A stretch of DNA of 64,000 nucleotides from Sepiola atlantica (lineage: Eukaryota; Mollusca; Cephalopoda; Sepiida; Sepiolidae), in contig OY744517.1 of assembly GCA_963556195.1 (NCBI GenBank), forward strand, positions 86,877,714 to 86,941,713. Direction: 5' to 3'. The translations under genes were made by a program, and so were the position numbers. Positions within the stretch are counted from its first letter, which is position 1. Every line of letters starts with the position of its first letter. Below the pieces are notes generated by a model. The model ran no database searches. It was not told where the DNA came from and worked only from the letters and a program-made list of their open reading frames with translations. This document shows, piece by piece, positions 32,830 to 45,729 of this stretch.

Positions 32830-34620
32830 TGAGTAGAACTGTTCATATATTCTAATGTTCTTTTACATCTATACATTTCAATAAATATTGTGCTTTTAAG
32901 CTAAAGATCAGAGATCTAATGAAGTTATTGAAGGATCAATAAAAAGAAAAATGGAGGTTAATAAGAACTTTGAGGTTGTCAATATTTAAAGGGAATAATC
33001 CGGAGATAATTTGATAGAAATATATTAGAATGAAAAAGTAACTACAAATATATAGAGTGTTCAGAAAATTGATGGCATAACTTACGGATTATGTTATATA
33101 TGTGTATATAGGTCCGGAAACACTTGGTTCCCGAGTTATAGGCCATTAAAACAAATACTTATCAACATTCTTTATTGTAAACATCTCAAATGCACAATTT
33201 GTGAGATAGTGCATACATATGACATAGATAAACACTATTGTCATGACAGGGTCACATGGAAAACAAGCCTGGGCCTGGTGTTGCAATATACACCAATAAA
33301 ATCATGAAAAAATGACACAACACAAATATAAAAGCTGTGAGTCTCAGAAAAAAGATTTGAAGAGCGTCATCATCGGCAGGAGATTCTTTGATAACCAATA
33401 TGGGAGACACGGTCGGCATCCTGTGAGTGTATGCCCTTCTTATTCCAGGTAACAAAATACAACAGATTAAATACAGGTGAATAAATATGATCAGCACAAA
33501 CCAAATACCAAGCAGAGGAAATAAGACTGGTAAAAGAGTGCTATTAAAAAATCAATCTCCACACAAAGAGACTCCTTTACACATGTAGAACATAATCTCG
33601 AAGATATGCCATCGATTTTCAGAGAGAAATTTCTATTGTATCTAGGATTGAAATTGAAAACAAAAAAAGATAATGACCAATTTTTCCAATTCAATTGTTA
33701 CTAAATATCTCTAATCAATATAAACAATTAACAATAATCAACTGCACTTTGTTAATATTTACATAACAAAATAATATGTAATATCGATTTGAAACTAAAA
33801 CTGAACAGCTTAAACTCTAATATCACGTTATATATGTATACAAGGCAATCAGGAGTTTTATAAAATGAATTATCTCACTTATGTGTGTTCAAATGTTTCT
33901 TAGTTCAGTTTGTAAACCAAATAAAAGTGAACGCATACAATTAGAAAAACATCAAAGAGTTCAAAGACAATTAGAAGCTACTCGAGTTTAATTCTCATTT
34001 ACGTCACTTAAATACAAAATAAGTGAAAAACAAATACAAAGCGTTTCCATTTTCCATTAATGAAACTGAATTCGGATAATGCCACTGATTAAAACTTACT
34101 GAAGCTAATTATAATTCAAAAAATTATTTGGCATAAATAAAACGGTATCATACAAAATTGATGGCTGGGAAATTAAAAACAAACATATTTCACTAATTGC
34201 TCTACGCGGCTAATTACCATTAGATAAAATATACAATATAAGTATCTATTTATCTTGAGAGTTATCAAAGTAAAGCAACCTTTTGTCCTAAAGTCAAATG
34301 GATGAGAAACTTAGGATCTGAAATCTTACACGTGTTATATATTGAGCACCGAAGTCTCTCATTCCAGAATAGAAAGAATAGCAGATTAGTTAAAAGGGGT
34401 CCCTGAATTAGCGATTGACAAATGTGAGGTCAAAGTATCAAAGTATGGGTGGAAGACGTCATGAAACTTCATTTCCGACAAACGTTATCATAGTCTCTTC
34501 CCAGTGAGATTTGACAGTGGACAGATGCATGGGTGCTTGCTCGTCCCAAGCCCCAGTACGCGTAAGGGAGAGTGAGTCATGAAGTGATTTCCATATCTTA
34601 ATGCCTGTATCTCTTTTAGC
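32830..34620. other. no recognised gene
   Basis: AT-rich. Short minus-strand frames at 33252-33694 are without motifs. A TAGGTCCGGAAACACTTGG segment near 33110 may be repeat-derived. Confidence 0.4.
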
Positions 34621-34628
34621 CATGTGTG

Positions 34629-34632
<4 letters not shown>

Positions 34633-34727
<95 letters not shown>
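34633..34727. repeat. compound (TA)n-(GA)n microsatellite
   Basis: TA at 34633-34704 with one G interruption, then GA at 34705-34727. Confidence 0.95.
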
Positions 34728-35124
34728 AATAAATATGTAGAATCAAATATGAAACTAAAAGTAAGCTTTTAGTAGATAGAACCTATAGTGAAATGGTTTA
34801 AGCTCAATATACAAGATAGGGCAATTATAAAGATAGATGAACAAAGAGTGATAAACAAGTACGAATGTTCAGATTTATTTTAAACTTCGATTGTTCAATG
34901 AAAGGTATATTCTGTAATAAAATTATGTTTATTATTCTTTCCTTAAGCCAAGGCTTTTCAAAGATCGATATCTTATCATCAGAGGAATTATACAGATAGA
35001 TAAGTTGGCAGTAGAAAACCCAAATTTCAACATTTGAAAAAATATTAAGAAAATAGTTTGAAATAAATCTGGACATTCGTGCTTGTTTATCACTCTTCGT
35101 TCATCTATCTTTATATATATATAT

Positions 35125-35496
35125 ATAATTATTAATATAGTTTTTATCTACATACGTATACGTTTCATCCTTACGGGAATCGTCAGTGTAAAGAGGAATT
35201 ATTCACACCGGTCGCCAGACTCGAACCCCGGAACACGAGTTATATTTCAAACTCAAATTCCAACATCTTAGCCCATACGGCCGTTGTCAACAACCACGAG
35301 AGATTAATCCTATTTAAAGGCAGCTGGCGTAAAGTGTTCGACTATTGAAAGGAACATTGCATTGAAGCCACGATGACGGCTGTTTGAATACTACTCACTA
35401 CAGAGCCCAGCCTATATTTGGGGCAAGAAGTAATTATTAATATTTGTTTTTATCTACATACATATATGTATCATCCTTACGGGAAGGGAATCGTGA

Positions 35497-35497
<1 letters not shown>
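35125..35497 (-). mobile_element. tRNA-promoter/hammerhead element, copy C: dimer-like
   Basis: Two hammerhead motifs on the minus strand lie 306-311 bp apart, with cores at 35180-35186 and 35491-35497, each beside TTATTAATAT and TTTTATCTACATAC. Between them, on the minus strand, are the family segment GTTCCTTTCAATAGTCGAACAC (reverse of 35334-35355), an A box-like GGCCGTATGGGCTAAG (reverse of 35267-35282) and a B box GGGGTTCGAGTC (reverse of 35218-35229). The same order occurs in copies A and B. (TA)n tracts flank both sides. Confidence 0.78.
35147..35192 (-). ncRNA. hammerhead ribozyme, copy C (slightly degraded)
   Basis: Core CTGACGA (reverse of 35180-35186; position 7 is naturally variable), stem II TTCC-CGTAA-GGAT with the first pair lost to U-U, GAAAC (reverse of 35162-35166), palindromic stem III ACGTATACGT, and cleavage triplet GUA ending at 35153. 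Stem I TGTAGA pairs with TTTACA over six positions including a G-U. The loss of the 10.1-11.1 pair probably weakens it. Confidence 0.72.

Positions 35498-35503
<6 letters not shown>
35447..35503 (-). ncRNA. hammerhead ribozyme remnant, copy C'
   Basis: The core reads CTCACGA (G5 changed to C) and a 5-bp insertion enlarges stem II. GAAAC has become GATAC. It is clearly homologous to copy C but is expected to be inactive. Confidence 0.65.

Positions 35504-35536
<33 letters not shown>
35498..35536. repeat. (TA)n microsatellite
   Basis: Begins right after the mutated hammerhead remnant. Confidence 0.95.
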
Positions 35537-35540
<4 letters not shown>

Positions 35541-35650
35541 TTATTAAAGACAATATATGTAATACCATATAGCATCAGATCCTTTTACTTTGTAGTCTCC
35601 TTTGAAGATTCAGCTCAATGTTTGTCAGCTATTGATAACAGAGCAAAATA

Positions 35651-35759
35651 TAGAACAGTTTTTATTATATTCCAATAACCGTAGTTTGTTTTATTACTTT
35701 TATTTTTACTTTTTCACATTTCCAAAAATTTAAATTTTTTGCAATATAATAAAAACTGT

Positions 35760-35808
<49 letters not shown>
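35651..35808. repeat. inverted repeat plus (TA)n; repeat shared with 16125-16200
   Basis: AGRACAGTTTTTATTATATT and its reverse complement bracket about 70 bp, followed by (TA)n at 35762-35808. The segment TATTCCAATAACCRTGG, with the TTCACATTTC part downstream, is found inverted at 16125-16200, next to the other hammerhead dimer. Confidence 0.6.
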
Positions 35809-35810
<2 letters not shown>

Positions 35811-35819
35811 TTGATTGCC

Positions 35820-36570
35820 ATTATATGATTTCTACATATATTTCTCATATAAATAAACCTGCATTTTAAAGAAGACCTGTGTCCTGTAATCGGTTAATGG
35901 AAGAGACGATACACGTGGTTCCTAACAATGACCATGTATAATGGAGATCATACGCACATGACGTCACAACACGTCTACAGAAACCTTAAAAAAAGGTGTC
36001 CTCTTGAAGATCAATCTGTGTCTGTAATATGATTATCTTTTACTGAATGAGGCTTATTTACTGTATACAGTTAGAGGAAGTGAAAACAAAAATAAGATGC
36101 ATCCCAAGGTAAAGCTAAATTATTGTACGAATGAATAGTTTTAAATAGTTATACAGAAGAGTGCAAAATTAGGTTTACGATCCCATTGTTCTGCACAGAA
36201 CTATCAATCAAACTGTGTACTTGAACATTGTAAAGTGAACAATATCAAGATGACAACTTCTACTTTGTACACACTGTATGTACACAAGTACACAATTAAT
36301 TTCCCAGCAGATGGATCGGTCATCACGGAACCATCAACTGCCTGCCATGTTTTACTGATCTAATACCAATTAACTTTTTGGAAGGAGGTTTTGTTAAGAT
36401 TAGGGTTTTTGCATGCAAGCCGCGCACTATTGTCAACACGATTTAGTTTAGCCTTGCTGTCTTGTTAAGAAATTTATGTGGATGAAGACCTTTGAGTGTC
36501 TGTTCTCGATCGTAGGAGTTTGTGAATACCAACAGCAAGCAGTTTGAGTAGCCATGAGATCAAGTCTGGT
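35820..36570. other. no recognised gene
   Basis: AT-rich intergenic sequence without repeat partners noted. Confidence 0.35.
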
Positions 36571-36576
36571 TTTTCT

Positions 36577-36726
36577 ATTACATGTAGTGGTACTTCTTTA
36601 GATTAGGATCTGAGCTAACTTTGATCAAAACCCTGACCCTAACCCTGACTAATGCTAACCATGACCCTACCCTAACGACGGGGCAAAGTTAGCTAGTGTC
36701 CTAATCTGAGGAAGCACCCATGTAAT
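36577..36726. repeat. fold-back element with telomere-like CCCTAA core
   Basis: Arms of about 45 bp, ATTACATG...GATTAGGA...GCTAACTTTG at 36577-36623 and the reverse complement at 36684-36726. The 60-bp loop is made of degenerate ACCCTGACCCTAACCCTGAC units. A partial relative lies at 45681-45729. It is not a telomere because the units are irregular and the arms form a transposon-like inverted repeat. Confidence 0.7.
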
Positions 36727-37299
36727 TGCTACATACATTTGTCTGTATATTAAATCCACTAAGTATTGTAAGAGCTTTATTTTTGTTGTAACTGTATACC
36801 TACAGTTGCACCTTTCTGTATATGAACATGAATACAGTTCGTCTGAATCACTAAGTAACGGTTTATTGACTGGCATGTTTCTGTTGTGCTTGCATTGGTT
36901 TCTCTCGATTCTTTTTTTAAAATCAGTTACTCATAGAAGGCTCCACATAAGGTTTGCTATGTGAAAGTGGTGTGATAAATCCATCAAAGCTCGAACACAG
37001 CAGGCCGAGGAAGCATCAGTCTGTGCCGATATCCACTTTACCCCTGAAACTTCCCAGTCATATAATCAGAATATGTAACCCATATAAATGATTTGGTTTG
37101 TCTGTTTTATGGCAAGTCAACCACTTTGGGGTTAGTTAATACCGAAACACAATACTTATTGCAAAGGAGTCATTATATACAATTAATTGAACACAAATTG
37201 CTATCATACGAAATACTGTGCTGAAATTGTGGGTTTATACCTTTCCCAAAAGTATCAGTGTGTAAAGAACCACGATAGTTCCTATTAAATTTGATCTGC

Positions 37300-37352
37300 T
37301 TCCCTGTAGACTACAACATGGTCGTCTTCAAATCGAATATCAACAAATAATG
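37300..37352 (+). pseudogene. family A LINE 3'-end fragment
   Basis: Encodes the terminal motif DYNMVVFKSNINK, nearly identical to 7490-7530. Only this short piece is present. Confidence 0.65.
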
Positions 37353-38579
37353 TTCATAAACCGTCCTCATAAGTAATCAGACTTAGTTCATTTCATGAAT
37401 CACTTTCATGACGAGTGTAATAGTAAAAATTATCAAATCCCACACATGTCTTGATAATGGAACTATAGAATCAAACTAACACTTACCATAAAGGCCTCAA
37501 CTGGCATCCATCTCATATAAGAATACTTATTCGAATGAATGAACATTTATACACTAGAATGGCCACTTATGAATCTCAGCCAATCAGAACACAGAGAATG
37601 GACTTGCCCTTCTGAGCATAATGGAACATTCTAGCCTTATTATAAACCGGCATTTTGATGTGCTTGGCACTTTGACTTATCTTGCTGCTCAACTGGTCGT
37701 ACAGTTGAGCCCTAAGCATCGATTCTATACACCACCCTCTAAGCAAAAGTTCTGTACTTAATCCTATGGCGAAGCTCTTCAGAGAGAGTATGCAATTAGC
37801 TTCTTTTTTTGTCGTTTTTTATCAGTTAATGTTTTCTCAAGTTCTTTCCTCAGTGATTGAACTCAGAACCGTTATGTAGAATATCTCGTAATCTATGCCT
37901 TTATCGACTCGGCTATGTGTCCATGTTAACTAACTGTGCCAGAAAAATAAAAGAATTTTTAAAAAGTTTTGACTGTAATTCAATTTGCAACCGAATCTCG
38001 TGCAACCCACTTTCTGCCTTTTTCTCTAAAAGTCTTGACTGTCATTCAATTTCTAACAAAATTTCGTGCAACCCACTTTCTCTCTGCTTTTCTCTCTCCA
38101 ATCTAAAATCGCTTCCCTTCTTCCCAGCTGCCCTCTTTATTTATATCACCTGATATCCACATATGCAAATCAAACCACCATAAACACCTGATGAGAAGCA
38201 CTTTTTAAATCTGCATATGACATGCAAAGCACCTCAGTCTTTTTCCTGGTGGCGAGTGTTCCTCTTTATTGTCACAGTCCAGTAAGAGAGTAAAACAGTT
38301 GAGGAAATGTCTGAAACATGGAAATGATATAAACAAGAATACGTCATCTCGAAAATCTTTGTCAAAATCTAACTGATCATGACATTCTATAGGAAGACAT
38401 TAAAATATAGGTAACTACGAAATGTAGGATACGGTTAAATAATTATTACTCATAGTATCTATCAGGATAGAGAACTTTAATGAATTATTTTCAAAAGAAG
38501 ATGCACAAGTTGACTAACACATATGGTATTGTTTTGTCTTTGTAAAATAGTTTAGAAAACAAGTACTTTTGTAATTAAA
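37353..38579. other. unassigned; includes a 66-bp tandem duplication
   Basis: Positions 37963-38028 and 38029-38096 are diverged tandem copies built around CTCGTGCAACCCACTTTCT. A TATA-like TTATAAACC near 37640 lies in a GC-richer patch but nothing confirms a promoter. Confidence 0.45.
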
Positions 38580-39060
38580 TCTATTTATATAAAACTCAAT
38601 GTCTGTGTGTTCCCTATATAAAGAAAGGGTAGAGAATGCACATAACATCTAAAAGTGTATTTTTATATAAAATTTACCGGGGAAGACAATGAGTGTATTC
38701 CTGAATCTCCACGTCTACCCCTAAGGAGTGTATGGGGACATAACCCCCTTAAAACTTAAAATATATCCTACTTTTATGAAATTTAAATCCTATGTATGAA
38801 ATCTTCTGATGAAGGCAATGAAATGGGTCCCAAATCTCTAAATGCCCTCCTAACCTAAGGGAGGTATGGGGGCCGAACCTCTTTTAAAACTTCAAATATA
38901 TCCTATTTTAATGAATTTTTTATCATATGTATAAAATTCTCCGGGGAAGATTATGTAAGTGGTCTCGAATTTCCAAGTTACCCTCTACGTGTCCCCACCT
39001 CTAAGTGACCCATAGAAACAGAACCTCTTAAAACTTCAAATAAGCATATCCGATTGTCTT
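38580..39060 (+). repeat. about 130-bp tandem repeat with Helitron-like 5' start
   Basis: Three diverged copies containing CYGGGGAAGA, CTCYYAA and ACCTCTTAAAACTTCAAATA type segments. The block begins TCTATTTATATAAAACTCAA followed by TGTCTGTGTG, the kind of TC start seen at Helitron 5' ends. No matching 3' end was located. Confidence 0.5.
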
Positions 39061-39348
39061 ATGAGTTATTTTAAAAGTCGACTAAACAAATATCTGAATT
39101 GTTTAGTTGGGAAAGTATTAGACTGAAAACATTGAATGTGCGGTTTCGATTTGAAGCGATTCTCCCTCTACCTTTTTTTTAAATAAAATTATATGAAATC
39201 TAAAAAGATAATATAATAAAATGTAAGTGAAGAATTTTAGAATATTTAGTACATAACGCCTCTCAGTCTCTCTCTCTCTCTCTGCCCCTTTCTCTTGCTT
39301 TCTCTCTCTCTTTTTATTGTGCTCTACCTAAATGTCTCTCTCCCTTTC

Positions 39349-39368
39349 TCTCTCTCTCTCTCTCTCTC

Positions 39369-39422
<54 letters not shown>
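39349..39422. repeat. (CT)n-(TA)n microsatellite
   Basis: CT at 39349-39371, TA at 39373-39422. Preceded by a CT-rich region from 39265. Confidence 0.95.
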
Positions 39423-39426
<4 letters not shown>

Positions 39427-39589
39427 GAAAAAGACATTCGATAATACAAACGAAACCGGTCAAATCTCTTGTTTTTTGTTTTTCTCCTGCATTCTAACCT
39501 GTTTTTCGTTTGTCTTTTTTCAAACATGTTGTCTACCACGGCATTTCATTTTCATGACTTATCGTGTACCTTACCCCCCCATATATATA

Positions 39590-40185
39590 TAATAAAGGAG
39601 GACCCTCCTCTATCTGTGTGCATGTCTGCCTCTACAATCGAAGACATAATAGGGAGTGTGTTATGGTGTCGTACCTACCTACGGAGAACTAATGGACTCG
39701 TCCACCTTATAAATACGGGAAGCACGTGACACTTGTTCTCTTCTTCCCAGGCAAACCGGCAATGGCGGTTGAGAGCAGCATCTCCTTGTATCTCTTTCTT
39801 TCTATTATATAATATATACCTTTGTTCATTTAAACCATGTGTTCCTGTGTCATGCATTCAGCCTTACCCAGGTCCACAACAGAGTGTATCTTAAATATAA
39901 GTGTATTCACATGTACAATTTGCATGTGAACATAATGGAAGTAGTTCTGCGTCTCTAGCTTCCTCTTAGAGCAGCTAATTACACTTTTCTAACATGTTAC
40001 ATAATGAAATAAACCTATTTATAAGCGTTAGTTTAAGAGCATTAATATATATTTGAATAGCTCAGTGGGTAAGATATCTAGCTGACAACATGAAGTTTGC
40101 TTTTACATTAAACTCTCCTTAATATGATGTTGCATATGATGCTATCCTACACTCTAACCTGGGCAACGCCGAGTAACCCTGCTAG
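39590..40185 (+). mobile_element. Helitron-like non-autonomous element
   Basis: The 5' part AATAAAGGAGGACCCTCC, TCTGTGTG, CATGTCTG resembles invertebrate Helitron starts. The 3' end has CTGGGCAACGCCGAG and ends CTAG before T at 40186. Length is about 600 bp with no Rep/helicase. The exact 5' nucleotide is unclear because it abuts a (TA)n run. Confidence 0.45.
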
Positions 40186-41354
40186 TATAAATATCAATAA
40201 AGATATGTGAAATTTTGAACTGTTTATTTAGAAGGTTAATCTGTGTAGAAAAAATATAGTTTTATTGTATGAAATAATATTACTAAAAACTTAACTAAAA
40301 ATATAGAAGTTTGTGATGATATGGATTTATACTAACCGGATCCAAAGCGCCCACAATCTTGCCTTTTGAGCGACTTTTTACATAATGCACAGTTTTCTGT
40401 TTTTATAGGTGTTAGTAATTTGCATGCATCAACACCGACCCGTTTTAAAGGTCGGGATACAACAAGAGTGAGCAAAAGGTTGACGTGAACAATGGAGAAA
40501 GAGATTCATGTAGTTGGAATAGTTTTGTTTCGGTGTTGTTTAACAAGAGTCCCTCCCAAGTTTTAGACCGTCGTTGACGCATTATTGTATCACAAAAAAT
40601 TGCTCAATTTGTTACAAAGTTGAACTCTGGACATGTAAAATGTCCGAATTCTGTAGAAATAACCAGAAACTTTAGACTTGCATGTGTGCGGCAAAGACAT
40701 TTTGTACATACTACCAACATTTATCAGAACGACGTACAAGGAATTAATTAACATTTGTTCCCATTTAACTAGATTTATTTACCGTCGCTGGAATTCAACA
40801 AGAACATATATTCTTAAGATGCCTTTATTCAGTTTGTCTATTTCGGCATGGAAATGCTGCCATATCAATGTAAGCTTGACATAGCCTGACTAATAGACAG
40901 ATAGAGATTCTTATAATGTGTGAATGCATCTAAAAATGGTATTTTGAATTTAAGTGTGACAAAGAGAACGAAATGTTTTCAAACCTGAATGTGATCGGCC
41001 AACCGACAGAGGTTAACATCGAGATGCTGCTGATGCTTGGATACATCTAAACAAGATGTCTGCAATAACCTACTTTATTATTTCTAATCATAAAATTTGG
41101 TAATTTATTGGACAGTAAGACACCAAATGCCTATTCAAAATATAACATTAGCTTTCTAGTATACTGAGCATGAGATACACATACTAAGTTTAACTAATTT
41201 GCATATTGCTTTGCAAAATGACTTCTCATTAATTACCTATTCGTTCTAATTGTTTTCTAATTGAAGGATTGTTTTCATTTTATTACTAAACATAGTTCTA
41301 TTTACGCATATGTTTTTATATCATAAATAAAAAATTTGAATCATGGGCGAAAAG
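40186..41354. other. no recognised gene
   Basis: AT-rich intergenic sequence. A tRNA-A-box-like string just upstream at 40065 has no B box. Confidence 0.4.
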
Positions 41355-42115
41355 TGGCTTTTCCAGTCTTTTCAATTCAATTTACTTTTGGGGTTTGTGA
41401 TCCTGTTCTACATTATAAATTCCACCCGACATACACAGACACTGTAGCCAAGCAAACAATTCAGTGAGTCCACCCCCATACACACATGTATATCATCATG
41501 AAATTAAATTCCACCATGATGCATTTCGGTTCATTTGTACACAAGTCAGTCATTTTATTCTTTTGTTAAATTGTAAAGTAAAACCCTCATCCATACAGAC
41601 CGCAGCCAAACAAAAAAAAACTCATTGAGTACTCTTTCTTACCCACCAAACTTATTTCATTACAAAATTAAATTCCACCATAATGCATTTCGGTTTATTT
41701 GTACACAAGTCAGTCATTTTATTCTTTTGTTAAATTGTAAAGTAAACCCCTCATCTATACAGACCGCAGCCAAACAAAAAACTCATTGAGTACTCCTTCT
41801 TACCCACCAAATTTATTTCATTACAAAATTAAATTTCAACATAATTAAAGTTCATTCATACACAAGTCAGCCATTTTATTCTTTTGTTAAATTGTATATT
41901 AAATACAAAGCCCCCAAATGCACACACACACACATACTGTGTCCTAACAAACAAGTCAGTTAGTATCCCCTGATAATTTTTACAAATGTTTTTGATATAG
42001 TGGATAGAGGCTTAACATTTTAGTCTTTCCAGTCCTTTCTAGTCAATTAACTACTGGGGTTACGATTCCTGGTTTCCTCAATTTTCTCAAGCAATGACGG
42101 GACATAATTCCTGAT
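41355..42115 (+). repeat. dispersed repeat E, copy 2, with internal 162-bp tandem units
   Basis: Homologous to 31455-31915 but with an expansion. The unit beginning AAATTCCACCATRATGCATT occurs at 41506, 41670 and 41832, about 162-164 bp apart. The 3' end has decayed (CCTGATTG in place of CTGCTAG). Confidence 0.65.
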
Positions 42116-43764
42116 TGTTGATAATATTTTATTTTCTGTACATTAGTTTACATTTTCCATGAATTATAGTAGTTTTATATGAATTGTAACTATGTCTGCT
42201 TTTTCAACCTTTACAGAACAGATGTTACATACAAGTCAGAAAGATTTTCTCGATTTATAAAAAGCAAACATATGAATATACAAATGTCTTCGCATTTCTT
42301 ATGACATATATTAAATTCCATCTATTTCCTGTTTCATGTAATACCCCGTGCCACCCCCTGTCCTGGAGTGTAGAATATCATGTATTTGTTGTGGAAGAGT
42401 TCGTAAGAATAGGAGTCTGTCGTTGTAACAGCAAACAACTTGGGGCAAAAAATCTCGGAAGACGAGTGGTACAGGCGAATGTATTTATTATGCGCGCACG
42501 TGGCCAACGCTGAATTTAACACCTTTTTTTCTCACCGTAAAACTGTAAATACAGGAAATAAATCAGTCTTACAAACATGTTGTAAGAAACAAAACAAAGA
42601 AAATTGGAAGAAAGCGAAAACTTAAATAGGTTCAGAGAACTCTACGTTGCTTACCTCTATTTTACCAAGCTACTTGTCCCAGAATGACCAACGTCTAAAC
42701 GCAAGCTCATCGGACGTCCGAATCCCATGCTGGCTGATTTGAAAAAAGACCGCGCTTGAGCAAGCAGGCGATGTTGAGGCAAGACAGTTCCCCGTGCGCA
42801 TGTCTTCCGGAAGAGGACGGTGCTGAAGACAAAATGTCCCCTTCCTGAATTTTGACCGGCTACCATAGAAAACTCGAGCATTCACAGTCGTAACGATTCA
42901 GAATTCCTTCCGAAGGCACAATGCCCTCTATCGTCATGATCTTGTACCGGATGGCAAAACAATTCATCAGTGGGTTTTTAACTGAAGACATAAATCATCA
43001 GCTTTGAACTAGACAAGTCCTGCCCATCCGACGAGCGCTACATCGACAGAAAATACAGCAGCTTCAATAGAACAGTTTCTCAGATGTTCTACACAAAACA
43101 CACACCTGCCTTACATATGTGCGAGGGAATCTCAAAACACGAATGTATCAATACCGATCCAGCAACTGCAGAAAATCTAAAGGTAGCAATCAATCAGGAA
43201 ATCAATGCAATTCCATGAGACATTGTTCAAATGGCTGTTGTGAAATTTTGAGAGAAACTTCAAAACTGAAATTAGATTTAAAGGAAACCATGTTGTAGGC
43301 CCCACGGAAACAATCTTGTGACAACTTGTTCCACGGACGAAAAGTTCTTAAAAATAATCTTTAATTTTATTTGATGTTAGGCATTTGGTGGAAGAAAGGA
43401 AAGTTTTTTGCAGCTGTGGTATTAAGACGAGTTCTTGCTATTAAAATTTATAAGGAGGAACCAAAACGTTTATAAAACGTCATAATCAAATTTTACTTTT
43501 AAAGCATTTCTCCTTCTCTCTTTATTCTGTATATCACTTAGACCATGATTGTTAATCAATCCCATTTCCTGAGAATAGTAGTCCGAATAATCCAAATTAT
43601 TAATTCCCATCTAAAAAATTCCAAAACATAACTTAAATATTATACTTTTGAGATTTATATCTTTGTTCACAATTGATTCAAGAATATTCAAAATAAATCT
43701 ACAAAAAAATAATGAAGACTATTCTCGTGACTATGGCCGAAAGAATTTAAACAAGGTTCATTAG
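42116..43764. other. unassigned; possible DNA-transposase tail near 43140-43265
   Basis: A plus-strand frame contains LKVAINQEINAIP, a stop, DIVQMAVVKF, a stop, EKL. This is vaguely like the C-terminus of a mariner/IS630-type transposase, but too short and broken to assert. Short frames at 42301-42885 lack motifs. Confidence 0.3.
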
Positions 43765-44306
43765 AAAAAGAAGCAAAGGAATAACAAAACTACACACAAG
43801 AATAGCATTTAGTAAAATTAACAATTAGAGTAAAACATTTATATTAAACAAAACAATTTATTTTTGGATAAGACATTTTGTAAAGCTATCAGTTACAGAG
43901 AATGCTTGGGTTCATTTTTAAGAAATAAAACGTTCGGTGTAAAAATTCAGTGCATACCAGCCATAGTGTCCGTGATAGTATAACTGGGTGCGTGATTTAT
44001 GTAAAAGTAATTTATTTTTGTGGCAATTGTAATGTGTGCGTGTTTGGAAGAATAGTTCGTTATTCGTGGTAGGAATTAAAAGGGATTACCTACTTTTTGA
44101 ATTTTGCCCGTGGACGACGATCTCCTTGATGTGCTGTCGGCCGGAAAGCGGGAGAGAAAAGAAGGAGCGATACTTGTTGCTTCTTCTTATATTCGGGTCA
44201 AGTCTCGCGTAGTCAAGCTGGCGTGTTGATTCCGGATTAGGCGGAATCTCTGGCCAACATGTTTTTACGAGATATCCTCTTGGCCTGTAGTAGCGTATGC
44301 TACACG
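43765..44306. repeat. dispersed repeat C, copy 2
   Basis: Partner of 2062-2661, same orientation, shortened near the middle. It ends GTAGTAGCGTATGCTACA at 44306. Confidence 0.55.
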
Positions 44307-45385
44307 ACTACCAATGCCGATGTAGTTTTGAAGTGATACAATTTTGAAAACCACTTGAACCACATCTAATGTACGTATACACCCAAAGCTTCTCTCTTAT
44401 GATCATGAGTTCGTTTTTATTAACCTTTGAAATTGGGGCAACTCTTCTGCTTAACACTGTATTTCTAATTAAATTAAGTTCAACCGGTGTATCTACCTCC
44501 CAGAAATCATTAATTGTTGAATTTGATTCAAGGCAGTTTTCTAAAATTATAAGTAACCATTTACGGTAAATCAAATCTTTCTGCAGGCAAAAGAGGCAAA
44601 TAATTGTATAAAAATACAAGACACGTGTACATAATAAAAAGAACATACCGATTGTAGCAAAGAACAAAAACAAAAGAAAAACAGAAATAATTTACTTAAA
44701 AGAAAATAGCTTTAGGGGATGTACAAACCGTAAGACGGAAAGCAACCAGAGAAAACGCATTTGAATCTTGACCTGACGCCTCTTACAATAGACTTGCTGT
44801 CAACAGACCTCCAATAATCATTTATTGAGAAAGAAAAAAAGGGGAGAGGAAATGGGTTGGCCGCAGGTTCCCATCACTTATTAGTATTGCAAGCCAGAAA
44901 TATGCCATGTTTTGCTCGAGCATAAATAAAGGCAATCAATTGAACTATTGAAATCGTTAAGCTCTGGGAAAAAAGCACACGTGTATGTTTGCATCTAAAC
45001 TCATAGAAATCTTCTTCATGTGTGTGCATGTATATGTATATATCTATTAATAATGGAGTTTATGTATCTGTCTGTCTGAAGCCGAAACTCCATCAGAATA
45101 GCATGGTGATTTACTAAGTCCGCCAACTTCATTATATACTACTAGAAAAACAGCCGGAAACACTATGCGCATTTCTCAATTTACATAATCAATTGCTTTT
45201 CAACTTCTAATAAGTTAATATTCACAAATATACACTCATGATTGTTTACTTCAGAATTCCAAATGTATTTACGCTATTTTGCACGCTAATAATCTTACTT
45301 ATAAATTATAATTTAGACAGACAGATAGATACATACATACATGAAATGCGTTACATAGTTAATATAACTATGACGAATGGATTAT

Positions 45386-45461
45386 CGCTGGCTGTTTAAT
45401 CAGTGGTTCCCATCCCTCCCTCTGTTAATTCAATATGGCGCAACTGATTAAACAGCCAGCG
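45386..45461. repeat. 19-bp perfect inverted repeat
   Basis: CGCTGGCTGTTTAATCAGT at 45386-45404 and its exact reverse complement at 45443-45461, with a 38-nt spacer. It may be a small nested insertion. Confidence 0.85.
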
Positions 45462-45680
45462 TTAATACGGCGCGTTATTTAAAATATAAACAACAACGCT
45501 GGCATTCACCGTGATAATTTTCCTCTTATTTATTTTTTTAAAACCGTTCTAAGTTTGTTTATTTTCTTAATCTTATTAGCCATTAAATTCACTGAATCAA
45601 ATTGCTTAATTAAAATAATAATTGATTTAAAAATTACTATTTAAAACACACACACACTTTATAACGAATTTAGTTTTCAC

Positions 45681-45729
45681 TTTAGGACCCGCGCTAACTT
45701 TGACCCCGTCGTTAGGGTTAGGGTCGGTA
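45681..45729 (+). repeat. fragment of the telomere-like fold-back family
   Basis: TTTAGGACCC, GCGCTAACTTTG, CCCCGTCGTTAGGGT and AGGGTC match one arm and part of the core of 36577-36726. Confidence 0.6.

Noticed and set aside
36600..36680. Telomere or subtelomere.
   Set aside because: Repeats are irregular, only about 60 bp, and enclosed by inverted arms.
43140..43265. Transposase-like C-terminal residues.
   Set aside because: Too short and broken by stops; no catalytic motif or TIRs found nearby.
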